The notes under the pieces were generated by a model. That model was given only the letters and a program-made list of their open reading frames with translations. It had not been told where the DNA came from and made no database searches. Below are positions 52,548 through 60,309 of a DNA stretch of 64,000 nucleotides, piece after piece (within the stretch, counting starts at the first letter, position 1; every line of letters starts with the position of its first letter). This stretch comes from an uncultured Eubacteriales bacterium. Lineage in GTDB: Bacteria > Bacillota > Clostridia > Lachnospirales > Lachnospiraceae. Location: positions 1 through 64,000 of the forward strand of contig OMWV01000034.1 of the NCBI GenBank assembly GCA_900314845.1, given 5' to 3'. A program made the translations under genes and the position numbers.

Positions 52548-53429
52548 ATGAAAAAAATGATGAAAGCAATTTCAGTAGGTCTGGCCCTTACAATGGCAGC
52601 CGGTGTCCTGGCAGGATGCGGCGGCGGCAGCGGCAGCTCATCCGCGGCAGAGACAGGCGCGGCTTCCGGAGCTGAGACAGAGGCAGCTTCCGCAGAGGGC
52701 GGCAAGCTCGTCTTCGGTACGAACGCAGAGTTCCCGCCTTTTGAATTTGTGACAAGCCAGGGCGTGATCGACAAGTATGACGGTATCGATATGGCTATCG
52801 CCAAGCAGATCGCTGAGGACAACGGCATGACAGCAGAGATCAACAACATGGAGTTTGACTCCCTGATCGTCGGTCTGCAGAACGGCCAGATGGACGCGAT
52901 CATCGCCGGCATGACTATTACAGATGAGAGAAAGGAAGAGGTTGATTTCTCAGATCCTTACTATACAGCAACGCAGGTCATGGTCGTTCCCGAGGATTCC
53001 GATATCCAGAAGGCATCCGATATGGACGGCAAGAAGATCAGTGTTATCCAGGGCTATACAGGCGAGACGGCTGTTCAGAAGCTGGGTTATGAATATCAGA
53101 GCTTTAAGAAGGGCACAGATGCTGTCAATGAGCTTGTAAACGGCAAGTGCGATGTTGTAGTAATCGATTCCGCTACCGCGCAGAAGTATGTAAGTGACAA
53201 CAAGGGTCTTAAGATCGTTGAGGACAAGGACGCATTTGATTCCGAGCAGTATGGAATCGCTGTAAAGAAGGGCAACACAGAGCTCCTCGACAAGATAAAC
53301 GCTTCCATCAAGAAGATGACAGAAGACGGCACGATCTCAGAACTGGCTGCAAAGTATGCAGACACAGATACAGATACAGCCACATCTGAGTCTGAGGCTG
53401 AGACAGCTGCCGAGACAGCTGCAAAGTAA
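52548..53429 (+). CDS. Polar amino-acid ABC transporter substrate-binding lipoprotein
   Basis: A 293-residue family 3 binding protein. A lipoprotein signal ends at AGVLAGCGGG (cysteine near residue 24), followed by a Ser/Ala/Glu linker and a two-lobed domain with FGTNAEFPPFEFVTSQG, IAGMTITDERKEEVDFSDPYY and AVKKGNTELLDKINASI. It ends in a Thr/Ser/Glu/Ala-rich tail. The 161-bp gap before it contains an ACGCCGC / GCAGGCGGT hairpin, which may change expression relative to the membrane parts. Substrate unknown. Confidence 0.93.
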   Translation: MKKMMKAISVGLALTMAAGVLAGCGGGSGSSSAAETGAASGAETEAASAEGGKLVFGTNAEFPPFEFVTSQGVIDKYDGIDMAIAKQIAEDNGMTAEINNMEFDSLIVGLQNGQMDAIIAGMTITDERKEEVDFSDPYYTATQVMVVPEDSDIQKASDMDGKKISVIQGYTGETAVQKLGYEYQSFKKGTDAVNELVNGKCDVVVIDSATAQKYVSDNKGLKIVEDKDAFDSEQYGIAVKKGNTELLDKINASIKKMTEDGTISELAAKYADTDTDTATSESEAETAAETAAK

Positions 53430-53469
53430 TCACTGTCCGGACTGGGACAATTGAATAAAGCCCATACAT

Positions 53470-53547
53470 AGGCTGCCGCATCGGTATTTCAGAATTGCGA
53501 AGTTTCGCAGGGGATGATATACTTGATGCGGCGCCTTTTTATTTTTT
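53470..53547 (+). terminator. Long-loop terminator before the radical SAM gene
   Basis: AGGC-TGCCGCATC (53470-53482) pairs with GATGCGGC-GCC (53525-53535), then TTTTTATTTTTTT. The 42-nt loop holds a small GCGAA / TTCGC hairpin. It ends the importer operon and leaves only about 15 bp before the next start codon. Confidence 0.8.
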
Positions 53548-53563
53548 TGGAGGAGAATGGACT

Positions 53564-54433
53564 GTGAGATATTATGGAGACGTGTACCGGCCGCCGAGTG
53601 AGGCACGCAGCCTGATCATACAGGCGACGCTTGGATGCAGCAACAATACCTGTGCCTTCTGTACCATGTACAAGGCAAAGAGGTTTATCATAAGGCCGCT
53701 TGAGGATGTGACAGCGGATCTGCAGGAGATCAGTTCCCAGTACCCTTTCGTGAAAAAGATCTTCCTGGCTGACGGGGACGCGCTGGCGGCTCAGGCAGAT
53801 TATCTGCTTGAGATCATCAGGACCTGTTACAGACTTTTTCCTGGTCTTGAGCGAGTCACAAGCTATGCATCTCCCAGGAGCATCATAGGAAAGAGCGATG
53901 AGGACCTTAAGGCTTTGCGGCAGGCCGGTCTTACTATGCTTTACATGGGGCTGGAGTCGGGGAGCGACTGTGTCCTGAAACTGATGAAGAAGGGAAATAC
54001 GGCCGATGAGATTGCCCGGGCGGGGATCCGGGTCCGCAAGTGCGGTTTTGCGCTTTCTGTCACAGCCATAACCGGGCTGGGCGGCAGGGAGCATTGGAAG
54101 GAGCATGCGATCGAGACAGGGAAGGTCCTGTCTGCCATGAACCCGGAATACATCGGCTTTTTAACACTCCTTGTGGAACCGGGAACTTTGCTTGAGAAGT
54201 GGGTGGCGGATGGATCTTTCCAGCTTCTGGATACAGACCAGGTGCTGGAGGAGACCAGGCTTACCCTGGAGAATATAGACAGCCCGGGCAGCATTTTCCG
54301 CATGAACCACGCATCCAATTATCTGAGCCTGAGAGGCACGTTCAATCAGGATAAGGAGAGGATGATCCGGGAAGTGGAAGAGGCTATAGAACACAAGAAG
54401 GGGCTGAAACCGGAATATTTCCGGGCCCTGTGA
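53564..54433 (+). CDS. Radical SAM protein of unknown function
   Basis: A 289-residue radical SAM protein. The cluster cysteines are in LGCSNNTCAFCTMYKAKRF near residue 24, spaced CX4CX2C instead of the usual CX3CX2C, which some uncharacterised clostridial families share. YMGLESGSDCVL and ITGLGGREHW are the later SAM-barrel strands. No SPASM or B12 domain is evident. The GTG start at 53564 follows GGAGGAG. Its start codon lies so close after a terminator that the gene must rely on read-through or a promoter inside the terminator loop. The SIR2-like gene follows 25 bp later. Confidence 0.8.
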   Translation: MRYYGDVYRPPSEARSLIIQATLGCSNNTCAFCTMYKAKRFIIRPLEDVTADLQEISSQYPFVKKIFLADGDALAAQADYLLEIIRTCYRLFPGLERVTSYASPRSIIGKSDEDLKALRQAGLTMLYMGLESGSDCVLKLMKKGNTADEIARAGIRVRKCGFALSVTAITGLGGREHWKEHAIETGKVLSAMNPEYIGFLTLLVEPGTLLEKWVADGSFQLLDTDQVLEETRLTLENIDSPGSIFRMNHASNYLSLRGTFNQDKERMIREVEEAIEHKKGLKPEYFRAL

Positions 54434-54458
54434 GGGAAAGTATCCCGGGAGGCCGGTT

Positions 54459-55412
54459 ATGGATCGTATAGGCAGGAGACGCCCCCAGGTCCTGCTGCTG
54501 GGGAATGGCATCATCAGGGCTTATTCTTCTCTTGCCATGTCCTGGGAAGAGATGCTGCGGGCGATCGGGACGGATCAGAGCGTCCCGGATGAACTGAATA
54601 TTCCCATGCCGCTTGAGATTGTCGTGAGAACGAGAGATCATGTGGACCTGGTGTTGGGAGAGCACAATAAGGAGCTGTACGGGGCTGTCGAGACAGAGGA
54701 GTTTGGCTCTCTTCTCAGGCGCCTTATGAGCATGGGCTTTGACCATATCCTCACGACAAATTACAGCTACGAGATGGAAGAGGCAGCCCTGAACAGGGCC
54801 CTGCTTGCGGATGATGAGCTTGAGGGGCTTGTCCGCTTCACGGACCTTTCTGAGCGCCCGGAGCCCAGATTTATGCTTTTTACCTACAACTGTGTGCAGG
54901 TCGGCGGGGATCCGGTCAGGATCTGGCATGTCCACGGCGAGGCGAGAAAGCCGGACAGCATCGTTCTGGGCCATCAGTATTATGGGAACCTTTTGAGCAG
55001 ATGCCGGGATTATCTGCTCAGGGAAGGCGGGCCGGATATGATCCTGGACCCGGACAGAGAGATCCAAAGCTGGGTGGACGCCTTTATGCTGGGCGATGTC
55101 TATACGCTGGGCTTTGGCTATGATTTTTCCGAGATGGATCTGTGGTGGCTTTTGGACTGCAAGAAGACCCAGCAGGAGAAGAGCGGCGGCACCCTTTACT
55201 ATTACAGACCCGGCAAGAAACAGGACTTTGACGTCAAGTCCGTACTCATGCGGGATTACGGCGCGCGGACCGTGGATTTCGGAGAGAGGGAGCCGGATCA
55301 GGACGTAACAGAGTATTACAGAGGCTTCTATCTGCGGGCTATCGATGATATCAGCCGGAGAATGGAAAAGGCTCGGAATAAAGAGCCGGAGAATGGGAAA
55401 AGCCGGAAATAA
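54459..55412 (+). CDS. SIR2-like domain protein (putative NAD-dependent hydrolase)
   Basis: A 317-residue protein with the layout of bacterial SIR2-like domains. VLLLGNGIIRAY (residues 11-22) corresponds to the NAD-binding loop, and FDHILTTNYSYEME (94-107) contains the TTNY asparagine. IWHVHGEARKPDSIVLGHQYY (155-175) holds the candidate catalytic histidine, and TLGFGYDFSEMDLWWLL is a late Rossmann strand. In defence systems such domains deplete NAD during phage infection; others have unknown roles. There is no membrane segment. GGGAGG precedes the ATG. The neighbour at 55451 is a likely partner. Confidence 0.78.
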   Translation: MDRIGRRRPQVLLLGNGIIRAYSSLAMSWEEMLRAIGTDQSVPDELNIPMPLEIVVRTRDHVDLVLGEHNKELYGAVETEEFGSLLRRLMSMGFDHILTTNYSYEMEEAALNRALLADDELEGLVRFTDLSERPEPRFMLFTYNCVQVGGDPVRIWHVHGEARKPDSIVLGHQYYGNLLSRCRDYLLREGGPDMILDPDREIQSWVDAFMLGDVYTLGFGYDFSEMDLWWLLDCKKTQQEKSGGTLYYYRPGKKQDFDVKSVLMRDYGARTVDFGEREPDQDVTEYYRGFYLRAIDDISRRMEKARNKEPENGKSRK

Positions 55413-55450
55413 AAAACTGGGGAATAAGCCAGGAATAAAGGAGAAGGATC

Positions 55451-56161
55451 ATGAGCGAAAATATGAGCATACTGGATCAGTTCAAGGATTACTATGAGAA
55501 GATGGGATCGAATCCCCAGGCTGTGATTGATTTCATCAGCATCCAGGAGGAGAGCCTGGTGGACATGGACAGGGCAGGGCAGGAGATGACCCCCCAGCTG
55601 CGCAGCCAGATTGCGGACTTTTATGATTATTTTTCAACAAAATTCGGCGATGATGGTCCTGTCATGGACAAGGTTGAGGCAAAGTGGGGGACAAAGCCGC
55701 CAGGCCTTCTTCTGCTGGGATTTCAATTCAGTCTGGAGAACGGCGAGAAGCTGATCGCCTCAAAGTATGACAGGGTCCAGACCGGCAGCCGGGCAGAGCA
55801 CAACATCAGCGAGCTGGCATTTTTTATCGCGGCAGCTCCCTGCCGGGTAAATATCATCGGGGACCCGGATGCCTCCTACGACTTTGACTGGCCCATGGAG
55901 GTGACATCAGAAGACCTTCAGGACCTGGATATCCTCAAGGGCCTTCTCGCTGACTTTGTCCTTGCCAAGGCCGGCATGATCGTCCGCAGATTCGGAGAAA
56001 AGGAGAAGGACAAGGTCTACGGTTTTGTCTCCGACAACGGGGGTGTGACCAGCATGGAAGTGGACGCGCTTACATTTGCCATGGGCGCCCACGCGGATGA
56101 CACTATGAAGAAATATCTGGAGAGCGTAGAGATCAGGAAGGCTGACATAAAGTTTAAGTAA
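55451..56161 (+). CDS. Unknown soluble protein downstream of the SIR2-like gene
   Basis: A 236-residue protein of no family known to me. It is acidic, without signal peptide or membrane helix. A helical N-terminal part (SILDQFKDYYEKMGSNPQAV) is followed by mixed segments such as FQFSLENGEKLIASKYD and the cysteine-containing AAAPCRVNIIGDPDASYDF. AAGGAGAAGG precedes the ATG, 38 bp after the SIR2-like gene, and a strong terminator follows. It is therefore probably expressed with SIR2 and may act as its partner, sensor or inhibitor. Confidence 0.7.
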   Translation: MSENMSILDQFKDYYEKMGSNPQAVIDFISIQEESLVDMDRAGQEMTPQLRSQIADFYDYFSTKFGDDGPVMDKVEAKWGTKPPGLLLLGFQFSLENGEKLIASKYDRVQTGSRAEHNISELAFFIAAAPCRVNIIGDPDASYDFDWPMEVTSEDLQDLDILKGLLADFVLAKAGMIVRRFGEKEKDKVYGFVSDNGGVTSMEVDALTFAMGAHADDTMKKYLESVEIRKADIKFK

Positions 56162-56173
56162 GCTCAGATGAAA

Positions 56174-56216
56174 AATAAGGGCCGGAGCACATTTTAAGCT
56201 CCGGCCTTTTGTCTTT
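56174..56216. terminator. Bidirectional terminator between the SIR2-like operon and the response regulator
   Basis: GGCCGGAGC and GCTCCGGCC form a 9-bp GC stem with a 9-nt loop. AAAAATAAG flanks it on one side and TTTTGTCTTTT on the other. Confidence 0.9.
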
Positions 56217-56234
56217 TCAATAATGATCTGTCAC

Positions 56235-56924
56235 TTACTTCTGAAAGTAGTAGCCTACGCCCCACTTTGTATGGATATATTTCGGCTCAGAGGGATTTGC
56301 CTCTATCTTCTCGCGCAGACGCCTTACATGGACATCTACGGTCCGCACGTCTCCCGGGTAGTCGAATCCCCAGACGAGATCGAGCAGGTTCTCTCTGTTG
56401 AATACCTTGTTGGGATTCGTGATCAGAAGCTCCAGAAGGTCGAATTCCTTGGCTGTCAGGTTGACCTCCTTCTCGCCGATGAAGACACGTCTGCTGTCCA
56501 GTTCTATCTTCATATCACCGGAAACGATGGTCCTGGGCGCGGGTTCCTTCTCAGCCCTCTTCTTCGTCCGGCGGATGATGGCCTTTATCCTTGCCTTCAC
56601 CTCAAGGATGTTGAAAGGTTTTGTGATGTAATCGTCCGCTCCGTATTCCAGTCCCAGGATCTTGTCCATGTCATCGCCCTTGGCGGTGAGCATGATGATC
56701 GGGACATCGGATTCCTCCCGCAGCATCTGACAAACCTCAAATCCATTCAGTTCAGGCAGCATAACATCGAGCAGGATGATGTCGTAATCGTTCTGGCGGG
56801 CCATCTCCAGGGCCTGCCGGCCATCATACGCGGCATCAACCTCCATATTATCCTGTTCAAGGCTGAACTTGATCCCTTTGACGATAAGCTTCTCATCATC
56901 TACTACAAGTACCTTGTTGGCCAT
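56235..56924 (-). CDS. OmpR-family response regulator (WalR/VicR-like)
   Basis: A 229-residue regulator. The receiver has the acidic pair in VLVVDDEK, the phosphorylated aspartate in IILLDVMLPELNG near residue 52, the conserved threonine in IIMLTAKG and the lysine in DDYITKPFN. The C-terminal winged helix carries LTAKEFDLLELL and VDVHVRRLREKIE, and ends in WGVGYYFQK. These are the features of the WalR group, which governs cell-wall metabolism. Unusually, the probable partner kinase at 57810 is on the other strand, with comEA between. AGAGAGGTAAGG precedes the ATG. Confidence 0.92.
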   Translation of the reverse strand: MANKVLVVDDEKLIVKGIKFSLEQDNMEVDAAYDGRQALEMARQNDYDIILLDVMLPELNGFEVCQMLREESDVPIIMLTAKGDDMDKILGLEYGADDYITKPFNILEVKARIKAIIRRTKKRAEKEPAPRTIVSGDMKIELDSRRVFIGEKEVNLTAKEFDLLELLITNPNKVFNRENLLDLVWGFDYPGDVRTVDVHVRRLREKIEANPSEPKYIHTKWGVGYYFQK

Positions 56925-56958
56925 GTTCCTTACCTCTCTTTATGTACAAGTTCCCCTG

Positions 56959-57609
56959 TCACTGCACAGTGATATAGGCTTCTATCCGGCGGAAGACCCC
57001 TTCCTTTATCCCGGGGATCTTCATCAGGTCTTCTTTTTTTGAAAATGCGCCGTTGGCCTGCCGGTAGGCTATGATATCGGCGGCTTTTGATTCCCCTATT
57101 CCCGGCAGCGTCTGAAGCTGAGAGGCGTCTGCCGTGTTTATATTTACTGTCTGAGCGGACGGGCTTAAAGCAGCTGATCCGGTGCCCTGGGGCGCGCCGG
57201 CCTGGGCAGAAGATCCGGCCTGGGCGCCGGAGGATACGGCTTCCTCATGCGACGGCACATAGATCCTGTCCCCGTCACTGACTGGTCCTGCCATGGAGAG
57301 CCCTTCCGTGTCGCCGTCTTTCGTAAGCCCGGATGCAGCCTGGATGGCCTCAAACACCCGTGACCCCGCCGGCAGCCGGTAAACGTCCGGCTTTTTTACA
57401 TGGCCGCACACATAGACATAGATATAGGCGCTTTCGGTATCCGGCACAGAAAGGGCAGCGCTGCTGCTTTCCTGGACAGATCCGCTTTCCTCTTTGCTGC
57501 TCTCTATGACTTCGGGACTCTTGTCTTCCAGGTCAAAGGAATAGATGATCCCGGCGGCACAGATAAATATGAGCAGGAGGAGAATACCTGTCAGTTTTTC
57601 CTTTTTCAT
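56959..57609 (-). CDS. comEA: Competence protein ComEA, DNA-binding receptor
   Basis: A 216-residue membrane-anchored protein that binds DNA outside the cell for uptake. An N-terminal helix (about 5-24) and a Ser/Glu linker are followed by an SLBB-type domain (VYVCGHVKKPDVYRLPAGSR). An Ala/Gly/Ser spacer leads to the helix-hairpin-helix domain with VNINTADASQLQTLPGIGESKA and MKIPGIKEGVFRRIEAYI. ATG 57609 follows AAAGGAG. It lies 34 bp upstream of the response regulator on the same strand, so the two probably share a transcript. The DNA channel gene comEC is 2.7 kb away on the other strand. Confidence 0.92.
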   Translation of the reverse strand: MKKEKLTGILLLLIFICAAGIIYSFDLEDKSPEVIESSKEESGSVQESSSAALSVPDTESAYIYVYVCGHVKKPDVYRLPAGSRVFEAIQAASGLTKDGDTEGLSMAGPVSDGDRIYVPSHEEAVSSGAQAGSSAQAGAPQGTGSAALSPSAQTVNINTADASQLQTLPGIGESKAADIIAYRQANGAFSKKEDLMKIPGIKEGVFRRIEAYITVQ

Positions 57610-57648
57610 GATGCTCCTTTCAGGAGCAGTGCATGTCACACTATTTTT

Positions 57649-57677
57649 ATTCTAACTTGAAAATTCAGCAAATACAA
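57649..57677 (-). promoter_or_regulatory. Promoter of comEA and the response regulator
   Basis: On the minus strand TTGTAT, 17 bp, TAGAAT. The -35 is part of the inverted repeat at 57671-57692. Confidence 0.68.
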
Positions 57678-57692
57678 GGTGTTTCTTGTATT
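57671..57692. promoter_or_regulatory. 8-bp inverted repeat between divergent promoters
   Basis: AATACAAG, six bases, CTTGTATT: perfect arms. Each arm contains a TTGTAT that serves as -35 for one of the divergent promoters (comEA at 57677, kinase gene at 57711). A dimer bound here could control both. Confidence 0.62.
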
Positions 57693-57707
57693 TTCGGCCT
57701 GTATTTA

Positions 57708-57716
57708 TGGTATAAT
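57708..57716 (+). promoter_or_regulatory. Extended -10 promoter of the sensor kinase gene
   Basis: TGG directly followed by TATAAT. A TTGTAT lies 19 bp upstream as a loose -35. RNA would begin near 57723, which excludes the earlier in-frame ATG at 57633 as start codon. Confidence 0.65.
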
Positions 57717-57809
57717 CCCAGTGTAAATGACGTTTGGATATTTGGAAATGGGCTGATAGATATCGGAGGAATAAGGAGACAGCACAGAGTAAAAAAGGTA
57801 TTTAACAGT

Positions 57810-59306
57810 ATGTACGCGCGGATGTTCATCACCCTGCTGTTCATCACGGTTCTGCCGGTTATTCTGATGCAGAGTATATATACGAATTATGTCATCCGGG
57901 TCCTGAGGGAGAACAGGATAGAGCTTGTGCGGGATTATGGTTCCCTTATCGCGCGGGATATGCTTGCCGAAGGTTATCTGAGCGGGAAGACGTCAGATGT
58001 GATAAATGAGGAGCTGACCCAGTTCTGCAGTCTCTATTCCGGGCGCGCTATTGTTGTGGATAAGGATTTTTCCGTAAAGTTCGATACAGACGGGATGATC
58101 CAGGGACTTGCGCTTGTCTCGGAGGAGACGGTGGATGCCATGAAGGGACAGAAGATGAGCAGATATTTCCGCTCATCGGACCAGATCCTGCTGACCTACA
58201 ATATCAGTCAGGGCAGCGCGGCCTCAGCTCTTCAGGCCCAGACCCAGGAAGCGGCGGGCTCTCAGGCATCCGGGCAGGAGAATGAAACGGCAGGCGCGGG
58301 GGACGCGGCCGGCGGAGACGTAGAGGGGATCCTGATCTTCGTGCTCTCCTGCCAGGATCTCACAAATATTTATCACAATACCGTGAGAAATATGTCTTAT
58401 ATCGTCTTCATCGCCCTGGTGATCCTGGTATTGCTGTCCTACAGCCTCTCCAGAAAGTTCGCGGACCCCTTTAATTCCATGGTTACATCCATAAACAGGA
58501 TAGCGGAGGGAAGCTTTGATGAAGAGCTGAACCTGAAAGGTTTTAACGAGATAGAACAGCTCTCTGACGCTTTTAATACCATGATGAGCCGGCTCAGGAG
58601 CCTGGAGGATTCCCGCCAGGAGTTCGTCTCCAATGTCTCTCATGAGCTGAAGACGCCTCTTACCTCCATGAAGGTGCTGGCGGATTCCCTCAATATGCAG
58701 CCGGACGCTCCGGTAGAGATCTACCGGGAGTTCATGCAGGATATCACGATGGAGATAGACAGGGAGACAACGATCATAAACGACCTCCTCTCCCTTGTCA
58801 AGATGGATAAGACCCACTCAGATATCAATATAGGGGATGTGGACGTGAACGCTATGCTCGAAGCCCTCATAAAGAGGGTGAAGCCCATAGCTGCCAAGCG
58901 CAATGTCACCCTCCAGCTTGAAGCTGCCGGCCAGGTCAGCGCCCAGTGCGACGAGATCAAGATGTCGCTGGCTCTGTCCAACCTGGTGGAGAATGCCATA
59001 AAGTACAATGTGGCCGGCGGATGGGTGCATGTGAGCCTGGACTCTGACGACCAGTTCTTCTTCGTTACAGTTTCAGATTCCGGCATCGGTATTCCCCAGG
59101 AATACCAGGAGAAGATATTTGAGAGATTCTACCGGGTCGATAAGGCAAGATCCCGTGAAAGCGGGGGAACAGGCCTGGGCCTTGCCATCACAAAGACCAT
59201 AGTCCAGATGCATCACGGAGCCATAAAGGTCAGCAGCAAGGAGGAGGAGGGGACTACATTCTCCGTCCGCATCCCTCTTGTCTATCATGAGGAGAAGGAA
59301 GCATGA
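57810..59306 (+). CDS. Membrane sensor histidine kinase
   Basis: A 498-residue kinase. The first membrane helix is near residues 6-26, followed by an extracellular sensor region with an Ala/Gly/Gln-rich insert near 150-170. The second helix (near 195-215) leads into a HAMP domain. The histidine box FVSNVSHELKTPLTSMK is near 275. The ATPase has NLVENAIKYN, VSDSGIGIP and GGTGLGLAI. ATG 57810 is the only ordinary start after the promoter. A strong GGAGGAATAAGGAG at 57766-57779 would better suit a GTA codon at 57789 (VKKVFNSMYAR), so the true start may be noncanonical. Likely partner of the response regulator at 56235. Confidence 0.9.
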   Translation: MYARMFITLLFITVLPVILMQSIYTNYVIRVLRENRIELVRDYGSLIARDMLAEGYLSGKTSDVINEELTQFCSLYSGRAIVVDKDFSVKFDTDGMIQGLALVSEETVDAMKGQKMSRYFRSSDQILLTYNISQGSAASALQAQTQEAAGSQASGQENETAGAGDAAGGDVEGILIFVLSCQDLTNIYHNTVRNMSYIVFIALVILVLLSYSLSRKFADPFNSMVTSINRIAEGSFDEELNLKGFNEIEQLSDAFNTMMSRLRSLEDSRQEFVSNVSHELKTPLTSMKVLADSLNMQPDAPVEIYREFMQDITMEIDRETTIINDLLSLVKMDKTHSDINIGDVDVNAMLEALIKRVKPIAAKRNVTLQLEAAGQVSAQCDEIKMSLALSNLVENAIKYNVAGGWVHVSLDSDDQFFFVTVSDSGIGIPQEYQEKIFERFYRVDKARSRESGGTGLGLAITKTIVQMHHGAIKVSSKEEEGTTFSVRIPLVYHEEKEA

Positions 59307-60271
59307 TGAGAAAGAGAATATTCAGATGGACAGCCCTGCTCCTTGTCCTGGTTCTTTCTGCCGGGCTTGCCGGCTGCCAGAGCATAAAAAACATCCTGCC
59401 TTCCAGGTCAGGATCCTCGGCAGACGAGGACAGCAGCAGGGGCTACAGCATTTACTGTATCAGTGATGACAACACAAAGATAGCGGCTTTTCCCTACAAG
59501 CTCAGCTCTACAAAGGAAACGGATATCATAAATGAATGCCTGAAGGCCCTGCATGGCCAGCCGGACGACAAGGATTACAAGCCGGTCCTTGACAAGGGCC
59601 TGGATATCACAAAAGTTGATTATCCCGGGAGCGATAAGACGCTGAAGCTGTATTTTCCGGCTTCCTACAGTAAGATGTCCAAGACAAAGGAGATCCTTGT
59701 CCGGGCAGCGATCGTCAAGACCCTCACCCAGTTCAGCGGAATCGTCAATTATGTATCCTTCTGTGTGGGGGATCAGTGGCTGACGGACAAAGACGGCAGT
59801 ACTCTGAAGATGAAGAGCACGGATTTTGTCTCGACGCTGGACCTGAATTCGCCTCTGGCGGAGGGAGACTTTACCCTCTACTTCGCCTCCGGGGACGGGA
59901 AAAAGCTTATGGCCAAGGAAGTTTTTATGAGATACTCGACGACCATGCGCATAGAGGAGATTGTCCTGGACGCCCTGATCCGCGGCCCGTCGGACAACAC
60001 GTGCAAGCCGGTGCTCTCGGGGGATACCCAGGTCAAGAGCACCTATGTTAAAGACGGGGTCTGCCTGGTAGACTTTACCCAGCCTTTCCTTGACAAGGTA
60101 AATGATCAGAACTTCCGGCTGAATCTTTACAGCGTCGTGAACACCCTGACCCGGCTCAAGGGAATCTACAAGGTCAGGATCACGGTCGACGGCAAGGATG
60201 TCCAGCTGGGGCCGGACAAGGTAGCCATGGGCGGGGAGATATCTCCGGATGAGGAGATCATAGCCAAGTAA
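59303..60271 (+). CDS. GerMN-domain lipoprotein
   Basis: A 322-residue lipoprotein. The signal MMRKRIFRWTALLLVLVLSA leads to the lipobox LAGCQS (cysteine near residue 25). Two similar halves follow that look like tandem GerMN (sporulation/spore germination) domains: LKLYFPASYSKMSKTKEILVRAAIVKTL and FTLYFASGDGKKLMAKE...IEEIVLDALIRGP. The start overlaps the kinase stop (ATGA). A kinase followed by a GerMN lipoprotein recalls actinobacterial MtrB-LpqB, where the lipoprotein modulates the sensor. Confidence 0.85.
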   Translation: MMRKRIFRWTALLLVLVLSAGLAGCQSIKNILPSRSGSSADEDSSRGYSIYCISDDNTKIAAFPYKLSSTKETDIINECLKALHGQPDDKDYKPVLDKGLDITKVDYPGSDKTLKLYFPASYSKMSKTKEILVRAAIVKTLTQFSGIVNYVSFCVGDQWLTDKDGSTLKMKSTDFVSTLDLNSPLAEGDFTLYFASGDGKKLMAKEVFMRYSTTMRIEEIVLDALIRGPSDNTCKPVLSGDTQVKSTYVKDGVCLVDFTQPFLDKVNDQNFRLNLYSVVNTLTRLKGIYKVRITVDGKDVQLGPDKVAMGGEISPDEEIIAK

Positions 60272-60309
60272 GGACCGCCCGGATAAAAAACTGAATACAG
60301 GAGCAAGAT

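Noticed and set aside
56223..56972. 249-residue plus-strand frame over the response regulator
   Set aside because: Antisense to a full OmpR-type regulator with all catalytic residues.
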